Source of the DNA: Siphonodentalium dalli
Taxonomy: Eukaryota; Mollusca; Scaphopoda; Gadilida; Siphonodentaliidae
DNA: 64,000 bases
Direction of reading: 5' to 3'
Assembly (NCBI GenBank): GCA_032622095.1
Contig: CP136068.1
Coordinates: 160,415,465 to 160,479,464 of the forward strand
The notes under the pieces were generated by a model. It was not told the origin of the DNA. It searched no databases and worked only from the letters and a program-made list of their open reading frames with translations. This document shows, piece after piece, positions 57,901-64,000 of this stretch. How positions within the stretch are numbered: position 1 is the stretch's first letter; each line of letters opens with the position of its first letter. Made by a program: the position numbers and the translations under genes.

Positions 57901-60209
57901 AAAAGAGAGCGGAAAAATCGAAGAAGATCTCCTTCATCGAGTGCCAAAGGTCGCCACAGTCAGATCGCAGCTCGCGGGTATGATAGTGATCTGACGATAT
58001 CGAGCAAACATACGGGCAGAGCTACGTGTCAATCTAACGTATCCAGCAGGTAAATACATAAATCTTTGTAGCACACACTCTTAACTGCAACAGCCACATA
58101 ATGCCACATTTGGCAAAACAAAGTAAATTTTCTATTTGTCAGACCTGCGCGCATTGTTCCAAAACCCCCCGCATTCAATCTTTTTATTATAGTTTTTAAG
58201 TTTTATATATCCTCGAAATTTGCATTGCAATGCTTATTGTTGTGGCCAAGAGAGCTTTCCGATGAATGGCAACAAGCCATATTTCCGACTAAATCCTGAA
58301 AAGTTACCCATAATTCTGCTGTGTTTAAGGAGTCGATTAATTAGAGCATTACTGTACATGGAATCTATCAACTAACTTTTATGGAGATTAAAGACATAAT
58401 ATGGACTTGTTCGGGTGCGTGAAACTGATAAATTAGTACTCAAGAGGTATATGCCAACATGGGGAAATGTAGCATTCTATTAACATTGCCGAAAATTTCA
58501 AAGAAATCGACCATACCACTCCATAGAAAACATAGTCTGAACTATGCCCAATTGTAAATATTTACATCTTGATTCGGGAAGCAACTATCGGCGATAAATT
58601 CACCATCGAGAGTCATTGCATTCAATTAATATATAAGAATGATGGTGTGTATCGTCAATTTGGATTAAACCCAGAGCTAGCCGATCCAGGGGTGGAATAT
58701 GCTTAAATCATTGACGTGTGCCCAACCCAAAAATTAAAAAATTAATTAAAAAGTGCACACTTGCATGCTTTTCAAAATGTTTTGGCCTAAGAAACCATGC
58801 GTGGCCTTACTTGTTTTCACCAGTTATCTCACTTGCTTAGATTGTCTATAGAGTTCAGTTACTGCCCTTAATATGTACATTCCAATTTCACTGACAACAT
58901 CTTGCATCAATTTACTTGATTTCTCCCAGCATTTTTATCTCCCACTGTCTAATGTCTGTTAATAAGCTCTATGAAGCGAACACATATGAAATCATGTTTT
59001 TATATGCCCGTATTTAAAAAACGGGATGTATTATGTTATTGGTCTGTCCTTCTGTCCATCTAGAGTCTCAACTCAATGGAATGAAATTAGGCATGTGGGC
59101 TTACCAGCACAAAATACAGGTCAAGTTCGAATACCATAATAATAAGCCCCCCCCCAGGCATCATGTTCATACAGGAAGAGGGCTGCACCCCCGACTAAAA
59201 TGTTTGATAGCTCAAAATTCGGTCAATTTTCGGGCAAATTGGAGATATTTTGGTCAAATTCAGGCAATTTTCATGCAAATTGAACGCTATTTCAGGGGAA
59301 AGTTGTGACAAATTACAGTATTTTTCACATTTCTGCCCGAATTATACATTTTTAATTGGAATCTATTGTGTTTTATTTTTGTGTGTATACAAGGTATATT
59401 GTACAAAAACTATGGTACAATCATGAAGATATTATGTAAAAAAAATTTGGGCAAAAAGTCTCAGCCCCCCCCCCCCTAAAAAATTGGGCACCTGTTACGG
59501 CCAAGCCTTGAAATAGTGAGCCTGTCATTTGCAGAATGAGGTCCCCAGAGGGTGAATTTAGTAATGCTAACCCGCACAGCGGGCTAGCATCACCAAATTC
59601 ACCCTCTGGGGACATCATTCTGCTTAGGCCTTAGCACAGCGGGATAGCATCACTAAATTCAACTGAAAAAAAAATCATTTTTGCAGGTATTCGGATGTAG
59701 ATTACAGTGATAATTTTGATGAAGACGACACACCGAGGCAAGATATCGACACGCCACAAAACACAAGCACGTATCCTCAAAGCGAGTACCCCTTGCTGCC
59801 ACAAAACACAATCACGTATCCTCAAAGCGAGTACACCCTACAACAAGAAAACAACATGCCACAAAACACAATCGCGTATGCTCAGAGTGTACTAAAGGAG
59901 GACATGCCAAGACGTGATAACGACACTCCACTCTCGTATGTTCAGTACCGATTGAACACCGACAGTGAGTTTGACGATATTGAGGAGCGTATTGGGAGTT
60001 CTAACAGTGTAAGGTTCCCATCACTCGGATCCAAATGTTCATTGACAGAACCAACGCCCCATGACAACGAGAGGGACCATGGTCGCACTTATCAGACTGT
60101 CGTGCTACCAGCTCTAAATGGCTCAAGTCGTACGATCACAAGGAAGGTGCTGCCCCCAAGGGGAAATAAATCGCAGAAACCAAATTTCCCACCATCTCAT
60201 AAGTATTAA
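51850..60209 (+). CDS. Coiled-coil / disordered protein, 498 residues, six coding exons
   Basis: Six exons join in frame: 51850-51907, 52678-52726, 54953-55111, 56032-56383, 57694-58049 and 59687-60209. Every intron is GT..AG and phases match (1, 2, 2, 0, 2); the total is 499 codons with the stop. The ATG has a good context (A at -3, G at +4). Residues 1-36 are strongly basic (MGKRIHKKKTNRQ). Residues about 22-120 are rich in E, K, L and R with heptad-like spacing and probably form coiled coils. Residues 120-325 are polar, Pro/Ser/Arg-rich and likely disordered (RSGGNTPVSPP, RRRSPSSSAKG). The C-terminal exon is acidic at first (YSDVDYSDNFDEDD), then has three related PQNT-x-x-Y-x-QS segments. 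No enzyme motif, signal peptide or membrane segment is visible. I cannot name the family; a cytoskeletal, centrosomal/ciliary or nuclear scaffold role would be a guess. Introns carry many MITEs, and exon 3 has tandem copies of its 3' end behind it. Confidence 0.8.
51940..52195 (+). repeat. Two-copy imperfect tandem repeat in intron 1
   Basis: TAATTGGC(T/A)ATGGCAATCAGC starts both copies (about 51952 and 52062), and each ends with GATTGCCGAAGCCAAACAAT. Period is roughly 110-115 bp. It is not coding. Confidence 0.75.
52678..52726 (+). CDS. Coding exon 2 of the coiled-coil gene
   Basis: A 49-nt exon between TTTTAG and GTAAGT. It encodes a short charged segment (NPKEDEDRAEFLRERR) at the start of the coiled-coil region. 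Confidence 0.78.
53208..53300 (+). repeat. Two-copy 50-bp tandem repeat in intron 2
   Basis: CGAGGGC(T/C)GCAGCTCCGAGC followed by TATGGAAGGGAGTAAC is present twice. Confidence 0.85.
53503..53960. mobile_element. MITE of the GGTACTCAATCC family in intron 2
   Basis: Inverted ends AGGTACTCAATCC and GGATTGAGTACCTT, next to TA on each side. The left half matches the 46-kb copy (GGCTTCGGGG, AAATATTTGA); the right half is divergent. Confidence 0.75.
54145..54907. mobile_element. piggyBac-like MITE carrying a nested sibling copy
   Basis: The outer element lies between TTAA at 54141-54144 and 54908-54911, with ends CCCTTCACCCAACAGA and TGTTAGGTAAAGGG. Inside, a full second copy (54244-54624) lies between TTAA at 54240-54243 and 54625-54628. 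That internal TTAA is part of the family sequence (GGCTTAACACATTAAAA), as the inner copy itself shows near 54337. Four hairpin cassettes are present. It ends 41 bp before exon 3. Confidence 0.88.
54244..54624. mobile_element. Inner nested piggyBac-like MITE
   Basis: Complete 381-bp copy with CCCTTTACCCAACAGA and TGTTGGGTAAAGGG ends and TTAA at both sides. It is younger than the outer copy, which it interrupts. Confidence 0.88.
54953..55111 (+). CDS. Coding exon 3 of the coiled-coil gene
   Basis: A 159-nt exon between CCTTTTAG and GTGAGA encodes the main heptad-like segment (FLEVIQRETERKNEALIETR, then KMFEVEKKISNN). Partial copies of its 3' end follow in the intron. Confidence 0.8.
55055..55430 (+). 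repeat. Tandem partial duplications of the exon 3 end with its splice donor
   Basis: GTGCAGTACAGC starts the exon-3 copy at 55055 and further copies at 55161, 55260 and (GTGCAAATACAGC) 55356. Each is followed by GATGATCA-like text, AAACA(G/T)GAGG, and TTTGACAG or TTGGCAG. The first three end in a donor: GTGAGATAG, GTTAGAG, GTGAGTGAG, then TTTCA(T/C)CCCC. The fourth lacks the donor. Intronic copies carry stops or frame changes. Confidence 0.85.
55431..56031. other. Intron 3 remainder
   Basis: AT-rich. A stretch of about 50 bp (TTAATTAGATAC .. CATTATTGAAACAATAGAAT TAGAAATAGC) occurs at about 55586-55640 and again at 55870-55924, a short direct duplication. Confidence 0.6.
56032..56383 (+). CDS. 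Coding exon 4 of the coiled-coil gene
   Basis: A 352-nt exon after CTTTCACAG, ending in CGACAG before GTATAT. It holds the last coiled-coil part (LKKDLDRLDTEISELN) and a Pro/Arg-rich part (PTPIPDEGVEIRRRIPVPPS). The acceptor is a CAGCAG doublet (56029-56034); use of the second AG would drop one serine and keep the frame. Confidence 0.82.
56384..57075. other. Intron 4, left part
   Basis: Contains the inverted copy (56808-56890) of the dispersed repeat at 39118-39200 and a GTTATTGGG / CCCAATAAC palindromic pair around 56675-56792. There is no gene. Confidence 0.55.
57076..57344. mobile_element. 269-bp hAT-like MITE in intron 4
   Basis: The 8-bp direct repeat CACATGTT flanks it at 57068-57075 and 57345-57352. 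Ends TAGAGCTGCAACGAT and ATCGTTGCAGCCCTA are inverted. The inside is a palindromic series of CGTGATA / TATCACG words. Confidence 0.9.
57469..57646. mobile_element. 178-bp Tc1/mariner-like MITE in intron 4
   Basis: TA flanks both ends (57467-57468 and 57647-57648). The ends CAGTAATGCC and GGCATTACTG are inverted and the arms continue (AACTCCTTAA / TTAAGGAGTC) almost to the centre. A half copy is at 58250-58355. Confidence 0.88.
57694..58049 (+). CDS. Coding exon 5 of the coiled-coil gene
   Basis: A 356-nt exon after ACTTACAG, ending CCAGCAG before GTAAAT. It encodes a Ser/Arg/Gly-rich, probably disordered segment with several possible phosphorylation contexts (TPPVS, RRRSPSSS, GYDSDLT). Confidence 0.8.
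58250..58355. repeat. Half copy of the mariner-like MITE
   Basis: GAGAGCTTTCCGATGAATGG through GGAGTCGATTA and GCATTACTGTA matches one arm of 57469-57646. Confidence 0.75.
58405..58670 (+). repeat. Dispersed repeat, copy of 33118-33405, in intron 5
   Basis: Starts ACTTGTTCGGGTGCGTGAAA and follows the 33-kb copy to AATTAATATATAAGAATGA. Both copies are preceded by ATTAAAGACAT. Confidence 0.7.
59000..59300 (+). repeat. Likely dispersed repeat in intron 5 (ATGCCCGTATTTAAAAAACG)
   Basis: The text ATGCCCGTATTTAAAAAACG, then CTGTCCTTCTGTCCATCTAG, resembles a repeat type I associate with several marine invertebrate genomes; only one copy is in this window, so this rests on recall. No gene is supported. 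Confidence 0.3.
59501..59634. repeat. Fold-back repeat (GCAGAATGAGGTCC family) before exon 6
   Basis: Half of the composite element seen at 36255-36708: CCAAGCCTTGAAATAGTGAG, then a palindrome with GCAGAATGAGGTCC and GGGGACATCATTCTGC arms. It ends about 50 bp before the exon 6 acceptor. Confidence 0.75.
59687..60209 (+). CDS. Coding exon 6 (last) of the coiled-coil gene
   Basis: A 523-nt terminal exon after TTTTTGCAG. It starts with acidic residues and then three related segments (PQNTSTYPQSEY, PQNTITYPQSEY, PQNTIAYAQS), and ends in a basic tail (KSQKPNFPPSHKY). The stop TAA (60207-60209) is the last three bases of the TTAA where a MITE begins. Confidence 0.82.
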
Positions 60210-60601
60210 CCCTTTACCCAACAAACCGGCCAAAACCGGCCAAATAAAGCTTCAACAGCCTAAAATATCTTCGGTCTGTCTCAATAGAACCATACAAATA
60301 TGGATATCATTGGAACCGGCTCCTTGACCACATTGTGATAGTTACAGTTATGCCCTGTGCCAATGCATTCTCTTATATATGCGAGTCGACCATAGGTCGC
60401 CTCGCATATATAAGAGAATGCATTGGCCTAAAAAAAATCTTTTTTTAACAATTTTTACAATTTTTTCTTACATTCTTTAACAATTTTATAATATTTAATG
60501 TGTTAAGCCAATGCATTCTCTTATATATGCGAGGCGACCTATGGTCGACTCGCATATATAAGAGAATGCATTGGCACAGGGCCCTTCTGTTGGGTAAAGG
60601 G
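60210..60601. mobile_element. piggyBac-like MITE at the stop codon
   Basis: A 392-bp copy with ends CCCTTTACCCAACA / TGTTGGGTAAAGGG. TTAA at 60206-60209 and 60602-60605 flank it. Two hairpin cassettes lie inside (about 60356-60427 and 60507-60580). It now makes up the start of the 3' UTR. Confidence 0.9.
60243..60248 (+). promoter_or_regulatory. Possible poly(A) signal AATAAA inside the MITE
   Basis: AATAAA lies 34 nt after the stop codon, within the inserted element. If used, it would give a very short 3' UTR. No strong GT-rich element is obvious just downstream. Confidence 0.35.
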
Positions 60602-60807
60602 TTAATGTGACTCTTAGTGTGAAGTACATTTCCTCCGAGAATGAGATATCAACATTAGGCCATGGTTAATTAATATTATGTTCGCATCATCCATCATTCT
60701 GATAATTAAATGCAAAAATGCAGTGATTATTCATTATTAATTATTATAGTTTTCTGAAGTTTAATTATAATTATGTCACAATCTTGTTAATACATTCATT
60801 TTACGCA

Positions 60808-60813
60808 AATAAA
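60808..60813 (+). promoter_or_regulatory. Likely poly(A) signal AATAAA of the coiled-coil gene
   Basis: AATAAA followed by the GT-rich GCATGTGTTTTGGG, about 600 nt after the stop and 200 nt past the MITE. It is a better candidate for the original 3' end. Confidence 0.5.
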
Positions 60814-60859
60814 GCATGTGTTTTGGGAATATAAATAGTAACGTGTATTATGTGTTCCT

Positions 60860-61610
60860 ATCTGAATTTCAAAGGGGACGAAAAAATTGGTCGAAAAAGA
60901 CTCTCTCCGGTATCATGGCCGTAACACCGGACCGAGTCTTATTCGACCACTTTCTTTCACCAGTCTCAGATGGCTTCATTGGAGATATTTCCACTGGAGC
61001 TAGCATATATCATAATAAAGGCAATCTCTGGGACAATGGAATTGTGCCAATAATTAATCAAATGCATTATTATTTTCTGCAAACAAAGAAAATGGAGTGA
61101 TTGACGCTAAACATAAATTTAATTAACCATGGCCTTATTCAGTTTGAAGACTGAACAACATACTGTTTTTTATTTACTTCATATCTGACAGCTCAAAGTC
61201 ACAGGTCCCTGACCAAGTCTTTAAATAGTGTGTCTGTCATTTGCAGAATGAGGTCCCCAGAGGGCTAATATCACCAAATTCACCCTCTGGGGACCTCATT
61301 CTGCTCATGCCTCAACTGCTGTTGGAGACCTATGAGATTGAAGTTCCCCAGTTTAAGTTGGTACGGTTCATCCATTAGTCACCTCGATTATGCATTTTAT
61401 CTTCTGAAAATTAGGGGATATTGAAACTGAACAGAAGTATCTAAAAAGAAAGTTATTTTCAGACTATAGATACTTCCCAGAAGATGAGACCTAAGCAGAA
61501 TGAGGTCCGCATAAGGTGATTTTTTGTGATGCTAGCCCGCTGTGTGGGATACCATCACTAAATTCACCCTCTGGGGACCTCATTCTGCAAATGACAGACA
61601 CAATATTTCA
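60860..61610 (+). repeat. Dispersed fold-back repeat, first copy
   Basis: It shares long stretches with 63270-63895 in the same orientation: GGCCGTAACACCGGACCGAG, TTATTCGACCACTTTCTTTC, CCATGGCCTTAT(T/A)CAGTTTG and TTTACTTCATAT. It begins with a palindrome (GGTCGAA(A/C)AAGACTC / GAGTCTTATTCGACC) and contains the GCAGAATGAGGTCC composite element at 61213-61613. Confidence 0.75.
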
Positions 61611-61613
61611 AGG
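61213..61613. mobile_element. Composite fold-back element, GCAGAATGAGGTCC family
   Basis: Ends CCAAGTCTTTAAATAGTGTG and the inverted CACAATATTTCAAGG, each with its own palindrome. Internal ACTTCCCAGAAGATGAGACC matches the 36-kb copy in reverse complement. Confidence 0.75.
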
Positions 61614-61750
61614 TACAAAAAGACAATTCAAATTGAGAATTTCCACATGTCCCAAAAAATGTGGCCAGAAATGCTGTAATAGTGTAATAACGACCTTATG
61701 TCATATGTAAGCTATAAATCTGATTTTGTGATGTTGCAAATTATATAGAT

Positions 61751-63104
61751 TAGTGATGTACCGATTATCGGTATCGGCTCGGGCCGATATATGTGGTATC
61801 GGCAAGATATCGGTATCGGTAAAATTTAGTCTCCCGACCGATATCGTTAACCGATACATGTCGCGTCCTTTGTGAACGTTGTTACACCAATTCCGACTTT
61901 AATATTAAATAAATGACGGGAATTTCCAGAAAAAATAGCGACTATTTTACGCACTGGTCAGCCCTCCATCACATACAGTGATATACCATGATCATGATGA
62001 CAACATCGACATGTGACTGTTGGTACACTCATGACCCAAATAAACATTTCCAAAGGTACCGTAGTTCGGTACGCTCAATAATTAAAGTTAAAACATAAAC
62101 TGTATACAATTAAAATTACTTGTGAGTGCCGAGTAGCACATGTTGAAAGCGAATAACTGACGCCCCTGGCCTTAGCGTGAGAATGGAATCTTCCTGTGAG
62201 TGAATCAGACTGATGTACCGGTATCATTTAGTGATGTATTCATGGGGGTGTGGAATTAATTATGCACCACGTGCGACAGTAAGTTGTCACATTGTTATGA
62301 TCTTCCCAAGGCGGACGCCGGGCGGTAAGATCAAACGATTATTTGCATGCATTTTATGTCATCGAGTAGGAATCACTAACAAGCCACGTGTTGACAGATG
62401 ACACAGTAAACTAAAAATCACAGTGTTTATAAATAGACGAGTCACACTTGACCAGTTTGCATTAAAGTCGCCGCAGTCGTGACTCGCTATTCCTCAATAG
62501 AAACATCACGTGTTAACAACAGTTAAGTGTGTGTGTGTGTGTTTAAAGTGCTTTTGATTCAAATTGATTGACATTCTGGTATACGATGACTGAAGATGGA
62601 GGAGGTGACTAACTTGTTTGATAGAACCATCCGAACCAATCAGAGTGCTCTATGGGCGGGATTTGTATCTGCTGTCATGGGCAGAGAAAATGTCAACAAT
62701 TTATGCGGGACATTGTTGGTGTTATTAAACGCAAGTTCAACTTCTGAAAAAGGTTGAGTTTGGCAAATTGAAATTGAAATTGCCGCCATTGGATTACTAG
62801 TATGGACTGATTCCGTAAGGCACGGTAACGGAATCAAACAAATATTGAGGAAATCTTATGAATGCAACGAAATATTAAATCGTTTTGCCAGGGTTTTTGG
62901 GGAACGTAAACTAAACTTTTTTGCAACCAGGTTATCGCAATATCGGTTCTTTGCCGACAATATTTTGTAATTTAAAAGACAAATTGATATGGAGTTTGGT
63001 TCACGTACAAGACTTATCGGTATCTGTATCGGATCGGCCGATAATTCTACTGAAAATATCGGCTATCGGCTTTTACCGATAACCCCCGTATCGTTACATC
63101 ACTA
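61751..63104. mobile_element. 1354-bp non-autonomous hAT element
   Basis: The 8-bp direct repeat ATATAGAT flanks it exactly (61743-61750 and 63105-63112). Ends TAGTGATGTACCGAT and ATCGTTACATCACTA are inverted; subterminal parts are runs of TCGGTATCGG and its complement. No transposase frame is seen; short frames near 62213 and 62640 have no recognised motif. A (GT)n run lies at 62527-62541. Confidence 0.92.
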
Positions 63105-63177
63105 ATATAGATAAACTGACCCTGCTATTATTCACATGCAGATATTTAGCATATGGTCATAATAGATATAAAATAAA

Positions 63178-63895
63178 ATGGTAGAACAATCGTATTCCTA
63201 TATTAATTCCCTACATTTTGAAATATTGATCAACCATGTTGGGCCAGCAACAGCAGAGATATCTTCTCTGAAACCTTGTGGAGACCGACGAAAAAATTTG
63301 GTCGAACAAGACTCTCTCTGGTCTTATGGCCGTAACACCGGACCGAGTCTTATTCGACCACTTTCTTTCGCCAGTCTCGGATGGTTTCATTGGAGATATT
63401 TCTCTGGGACAATTGAATTGTGCCAATAATTAATCAAATTCATTATTATTTTCTGCAAAAAAAGGAAATGGAGTGATTGACGCTTAACATAAACTTAATT
63501 AACCATGGCCTTATACAGTTTGAAGACTGAACAACAAACTGTTTTTTATTTACTTCATATTGCAAAGGAATTGTCATATTTAAAGCTCAGTCACAGGTCC
63601 CTGACCCAAGCGGGTTAGTGTCACCAAATTCACCCTCCGGGGATCTAATTCTGCTCAGGCTTCAACTGCTATCCGAGACCTACGATAACATTTTGAAGTT
63701 CCCCAGTTGCAGTTGGTAATGTTCACCCATTAGTCACCTCGATTATGCATTTTATCTTCTGAAAATTGGGGGAAAAAGAAACTGAACAGAAGTATCTAAA
63801 ACCAATGTTATTTTGAGACTAATAGATACTTCCCAGAAGATGAGACCAAAGGAGAATGAGGTCCCCAAAGGGTGAATTTGATGACGCTAGCCCAC
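63178..63895 (+). repeat. Dispersed fold-back repeat, second copy
   Basis: Direct copy of 60860-61610 with differences, including loss of the left part of the GCAGAATGAGGTCC element. Frames here (GRNTGPSLIRPLSF type) come from the palindrome. Confidence 0.75.
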
Positions 63896-63924
63896 CGTGT
63901 GAAGATTGAAACTTTTTGGAGACC

Positions 63925-64000
63925 GGCAAAAAAAATTGGTCGAACAAGACTCGGTCCGGTCTCATGGCCGTAACATCGGACCGAGTCTTATTCGACCACT
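63925..64000. repeat. Third copy of the GGTCGAACAAGACTC palindrome, cut by the window end
   Basis: GGTCGAACAAGACTCGGTCC and ATCGGACCGAGTCTTATTCG form a near-perfect hairpin around CATGGCCG. It starts a third repeat copy that continues past the window. Confidence 0.75.

Noticed and set aside
61751-63104. hAT transposase gene inside the 1354-bp element
   Set aside because: Only short frames without transposase motifs are present, and a short ATG frame at 62586 stops within nine codons; called non-autonomous.

Overview
This is a nuclear genomic window from a eukaryote, most likely a marine invertebrate animal (mollusc-like or another lophotrochozoan, or an invertebrate deuterostome; I cannot decide which). 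The grounds are spliced genes with GT..AG introns, an immunoglobulin-type exon with 1-1 intron phase, hAT-, piggyBac- and Tc1/mariner-like non-autonomous transposons with target-site duplications, a LINE remnant, and many satellites. There are no prokaryotic operons, CRISPR arrays or phage genes. Gene density is very low and most of the window is repeat.

Layout. 0.2-3.3 kb: a 3.1-kb element with 44-bp terminal inverted repeats, a 6-bp target duplication and GGCGC/CTTTCGGCGC palindrome clusters inside both ends. 3.9-4.2 kb (minus): one Ig-domain exon. 4.7-11.4 kb: a 32/51-bp minisatellite, then a 196-bp satellite. 13.4-25.7 kb: about 158 copies of a 77-bp satellite with local higher-order repeats. 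26-37 kb: further minisatellites and many fold-back MITEs, several nested. 37.1-45.2 kb: three minisatellites (50, about 39 and 27 bp). 42.4-43.5 and 47.9-48.8 kb: short coding-like fragments that I cannot name. 45.7-46.2 kb: a broken LINE reverse-transcriptase tail. 49.1-50.6 kb: a hAT element that holds a minisatellite, itself split by a MITE. 50.8-60.8 kb (plus): the only complete gene I can build, six coding exons for a 498-residue coiled-coil and disordered protein, with a plausible promoter upstream and poly(A) signals downstream. 60.8-64 kb: duplicated fold-back repeats around a 1354-bp hAT element.

The most informative observations are: (1) one 70-bp hairpin cassette shared by MITEs with different terminal repeats; (2) a piggyBac-like MITE sitting exactly at the stop codon of the coiled-coil gene, where it may supply a poly(A) signal; (3) a MITE nested inside its own sibling at an internal TTAA; (4) about four tandem copies of the end of exon 3 with its splice donor; (5) the 77-bp satellite with 2-, 5- and 6-unit higher-order blocks and diverged single monomers outside both edges. 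I found no multi-gene system; the window is best read as repeat-rich, possibly heterochromatic DNA with one gene and a few exon fragments.
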